From an uncultured Spongiibacteraceae bacterium (GTDB lineage: Bacteria > Pseudomonadota > Gammaproteobacteria > Pseudomonadales > Dasaniaceae), in NCBI GenBank assembly GCA_937969395.1, contig CALBVI010000033.1:1-6007 (forward strand): a DNA stretch of 6,007 bases, read 5' to 3'. The notes under the pieces were generated by a model. That model did no database searches. It saw nothing but the letters and a program-made list of their open reading frames with translations, and was not told the origin of the DNA. How positions within the stretch are numbered: position 1 is the stretch's first letter; the number at the start of each line of letters is the position of its first letter. Below are positions 4,263 to 6,007 of the stretch, one piece after another. The translations under genes and the position numbers were made by a program.

Positions 4263-6007
4263 TTAATCCAGGGTGAACGTTTTTTGCCAGCTTTCGTCTT
4301 CACGCCAAAGAGGTTGGTTTTTTTTATGAAGGACGTAGTTTTCTAACACTAACGTATCCATATTTGTTCGCATGAAACAGCGATAAGCATCTTCGGGCGT
4401 ACAAACAATAGGTTCGCCTCTAACATTAAATGATGTGTTTATTAAAACGCCACAATCCGTTAATCGTTCAAATTGCTTTAATAACTGATAATAACGGGGA
4501 TTAGTATCGTTATGAACCGTCTGTACTCGTGCGGAGTAATCAACATGAGTAATAGCGGGTAATGTGGTTCGTTGTAGTTTTATTTTATCTAGGCCATACA
4601 TTGCAGGACCATCATAATTGCTAGCGATGTGATGCTGTTTATTTAGCTCTGCAACTAATAGCATATAAGGGCTGGAGGTTTCTATATCAAAATAATCGGA
4701 TACTTTTTCAGCAAGCACTGATGGCGCAAAAGGCCTGAATGATTCGCGAAATTTAATTTTTGCATTCATTGTTTCTTGCATTGTTGTTGAGCGCGGATCA
4801 CCAATAATCGATCTAGCGCCAAGTGCCCTGGGGCCAAATTCCATACGGCCTTGAAACCACCCAACAACATCTTGTTCGGCAATGCTAAGTGCTACCGCAG
4901 AGAACAGTGTGCTATCAGGATAATAATGAAAAATAGCTCCTAGCCTTTTCAATGATTGTTCGATGCTCTCATTGCTGAATGCTGGGCCAAGATAGCTGCC
5001 TGACATGAGGTCGATAGGTGTGGCTTTAGATTTACCCGTTTTTTGATAATGCGTTATCTTAGGTTTGTCTAAGTATTGATGCCAAGTTGCAAGAGCCGCA
5101 CCCAGTGCGCCACCTGCATCGCCTGCGGCGGGCTGTATCCAGATATTTTCACAAATATTTGAGCGTAATAGTTTGCCATTGGCTACACAGTTCAATGCGA
5201 CACCGCCAGCTAGGCATAAATTTTTTGCACCTGTCTCAGCGATTAATTGCTGGCAAAGTTTAAGTACCAACTCTTCTGTTACTTGCTGTATTGATGCAGC
5301 AATGTCCATATCCCGTTGAGTAATAGCTGATTCAGGGTTGCGAGCAGGGCCGCCAAATAAAGTCTCGAATTTTTTGTTAGTCATGGTTAGACCTGTGCAG
5401 TAATCAAAAAACCGCATGTCTAATCGAAAGCTGCCATCAGCTTTTACATCAATAAGGTGGTCATAAATAAGTTGGCTATATTTAGGCTTTCCATAAGGTG
5501 CTAAGCCCATTAATTTGTATTCGCCAGAATTGACTTTGAAGCCGCAGTAGTAAGTGAATGCGGAATATAAAAGGCCAATAGAGTGTGGAAAATTAATTTG
5601 CCAGAGTGGCTTTAATTGATTGCCTGAGCCTAGCCAAGCAGAGGTTGTTGCCCATTCCCCAGCCCCATCTAAGCATAATACGGCGCTTTCTTGAAAAGGA
5701 CTGGCATAATAGGCAGATGCTGCGTGAGATTGGTGATGTTCAGTAAACAGCAGTGGCGGTAAAAACTTAATCGGGCAATCGGCCAGTTTTGAAAGTTGCT
5801 TTTTCAGTTCGGCTTTAAGCAGTAGTTTTTGCTTTAGCCAGATGGGCATTGATCGAATAAAAGAACCTAAACCCCTAGGCGCAAAATCAAGATAGCTTTG
5901 CAGTAGTCGTTCAAATTTAAGCATGGGCTTGTCATAAAAAACAATGTAGTCAATTTCGACTAAGGGGATATTAGCTTCACTTAAGCAGTAGTTGATCGCT
6001 TGTATAG
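4263..6007 (-). CDS. NodU/TobZ/SxtI-type O-carbamoyltransferase (5' end outside window)
   Basis: Enzymes of this family use carbamoyl phosphate and ATP to form carbamoyl-adenylate, then move the carbamoyl group to a hydroxyl of an acceptor (Nod factor, tobramycin-type antibiotic, saxitoxin precursor, sugars). The frame stays open upstream of the Met at 5924 to the window edge, and those 27 codons read like the family (NYCLSEAN, then IDYIVFYDKPMLKFERLL). The Met is therefore internal and about 50 residues are missing beyond 6007. Of 580 visible residues, the N-terminal Kae1-like part has HHQSHAASAYY (His pair spaced HxxxH at visible 90 and 94, the expected metal ligands), LDGAGEWATTSAW, KLMGLAPYGKP, LAGGVALNCVANG (265-277) and GDAGGALGAA. 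The C-terminal part has GRMEFGPRALGARSI (about 386-400), FRPFAPSVL, HVDYSARVQTV and TSFNVRGEPIVCTPEDA. No key motif is missing. The acceptor is unknown. Confidence 0.95.
   Translation of the reverse strand, partial: IQAINYCLSEANIPLVEIDYIVFYDKPMLKFERLLQSYLDFAPRGLGSFIRSMPIWLKQKLLLKAELKKQLSKLADCPIKFLPPLLFTEHHQSHAASAYYASPFQESAVLCLDGAGEWATTSAWLGSGNQLKPLWQINFPHSIGLLYSAFTYYCGFKVNSGEYKLMGLAPYGKPKYSQLIYDHLIDVKADGSFRLDMRFFDYCTGLTMTNKKFETLFGGPARNPESAITQRDMDIAASIQQVTEELVLKLCQQLIAETGAKNLCLAGGVALNCVANGKLLRSNICENIWIQPAAGDAGGALGAALATWHQYLDKPKITHYQKTGKSKATPIDLMSGSYLGPAFSNESIEQSLKRLGAIFHYYPDSTLFSAVALSIAEQDVVGWFQGRMEFGPRALGARSIIGDPRSTTMQETMNAKIKFRESFRPFAPSVLAEKVSDYFDIETSSPYMLLVAELNKQHHIASNYDGPAMYGLDKIKLQRTTLPAITHVDYSARVQTVHNDTNPRYYQLLKQFERLTDCGVLINTSFNVRGEPIVCTPEDAYRCFMRTNMDTLVLENYVLHKKNQPLWREDESWQKTFTLD

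Noticed and set aside
4061..4276. 71-codon plus-strand frame over the sxtJ-like gene
   Set aside because: It is antisense to a membrane protein with family features and has no recognisable domain.
4263..5924. Taking the Met at 5924 as the true start of the carbamoyltransferase
   Set aside because: The frame is open through all 27 further codons to base 6007 and those codons match family sequence (IDYIVFYDKP), so the Met is internal and the gene is cut by the window edge.

Overview
The window looks like a chromosomal segment of a gammaproteobacterium. The order ftsE-ftsX-rpoH is a classic gammaproteobacterial block, RpoH carries the proteobacterial RpoH box, and the proteins resemble those of pseudomonads and related marine lineages. 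Base composition is moderate to AT-leaning. The species cannot be named from this sequence alone.

Bases 1-2800, plus strand. The end of ftsE overlaps ftsX by 4 bp (ATGA); together they form the FtsEX ABC-type divisome complex. A 178-bp intergenic region follows, with a strong sigma-E-like promoter, a sigma-32-like element and an extended -10 element, all upstream of rpoH (heat-shock sigma factor). rpoH ends at a textbook Rho-independent terminator. A small four-helix membrane protein of the DUF423/YgdD family comes next.

Bases 2801-3637, plus strand. A short AT-rich spacer holds a 16-bp palindrome and a tandem 8-bp repeat. It leads to trmB (tRNA m7G46 methyltransferase). trmB lacks a clear Shine-Dalgarno and starts inside the stop codon of a possible 7-codon leader ORF (TAATG).

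Bases 3638-6007, minus strand. A three-gene operon reads toward trmB: a NodU/TobZ/SxtI-type O-carbamoyltransferase (its N-terminal end lies beyond base 6007), a SxtJ-family membrane protein, and a 50-residue membrane protein of the DUF5989/SxtK type. The 50-residue gene is easily missed because it is so short. Its stop codon abuts the trmB stop codon with no base between them, so this point looks like the junction between a conserved housekeeping block and an accessory cassette. The cassette most likely carbamoylates a secreted or surface molecule (polysaccharide or secondary metabolite), with the two small proteins as membrane partners; the substrate cannot be read from this window.

No tRNA, rRNA, CRISPR array, insertion sequence or integrase was seen, and no gene-free stretch exceeds 300 bases.
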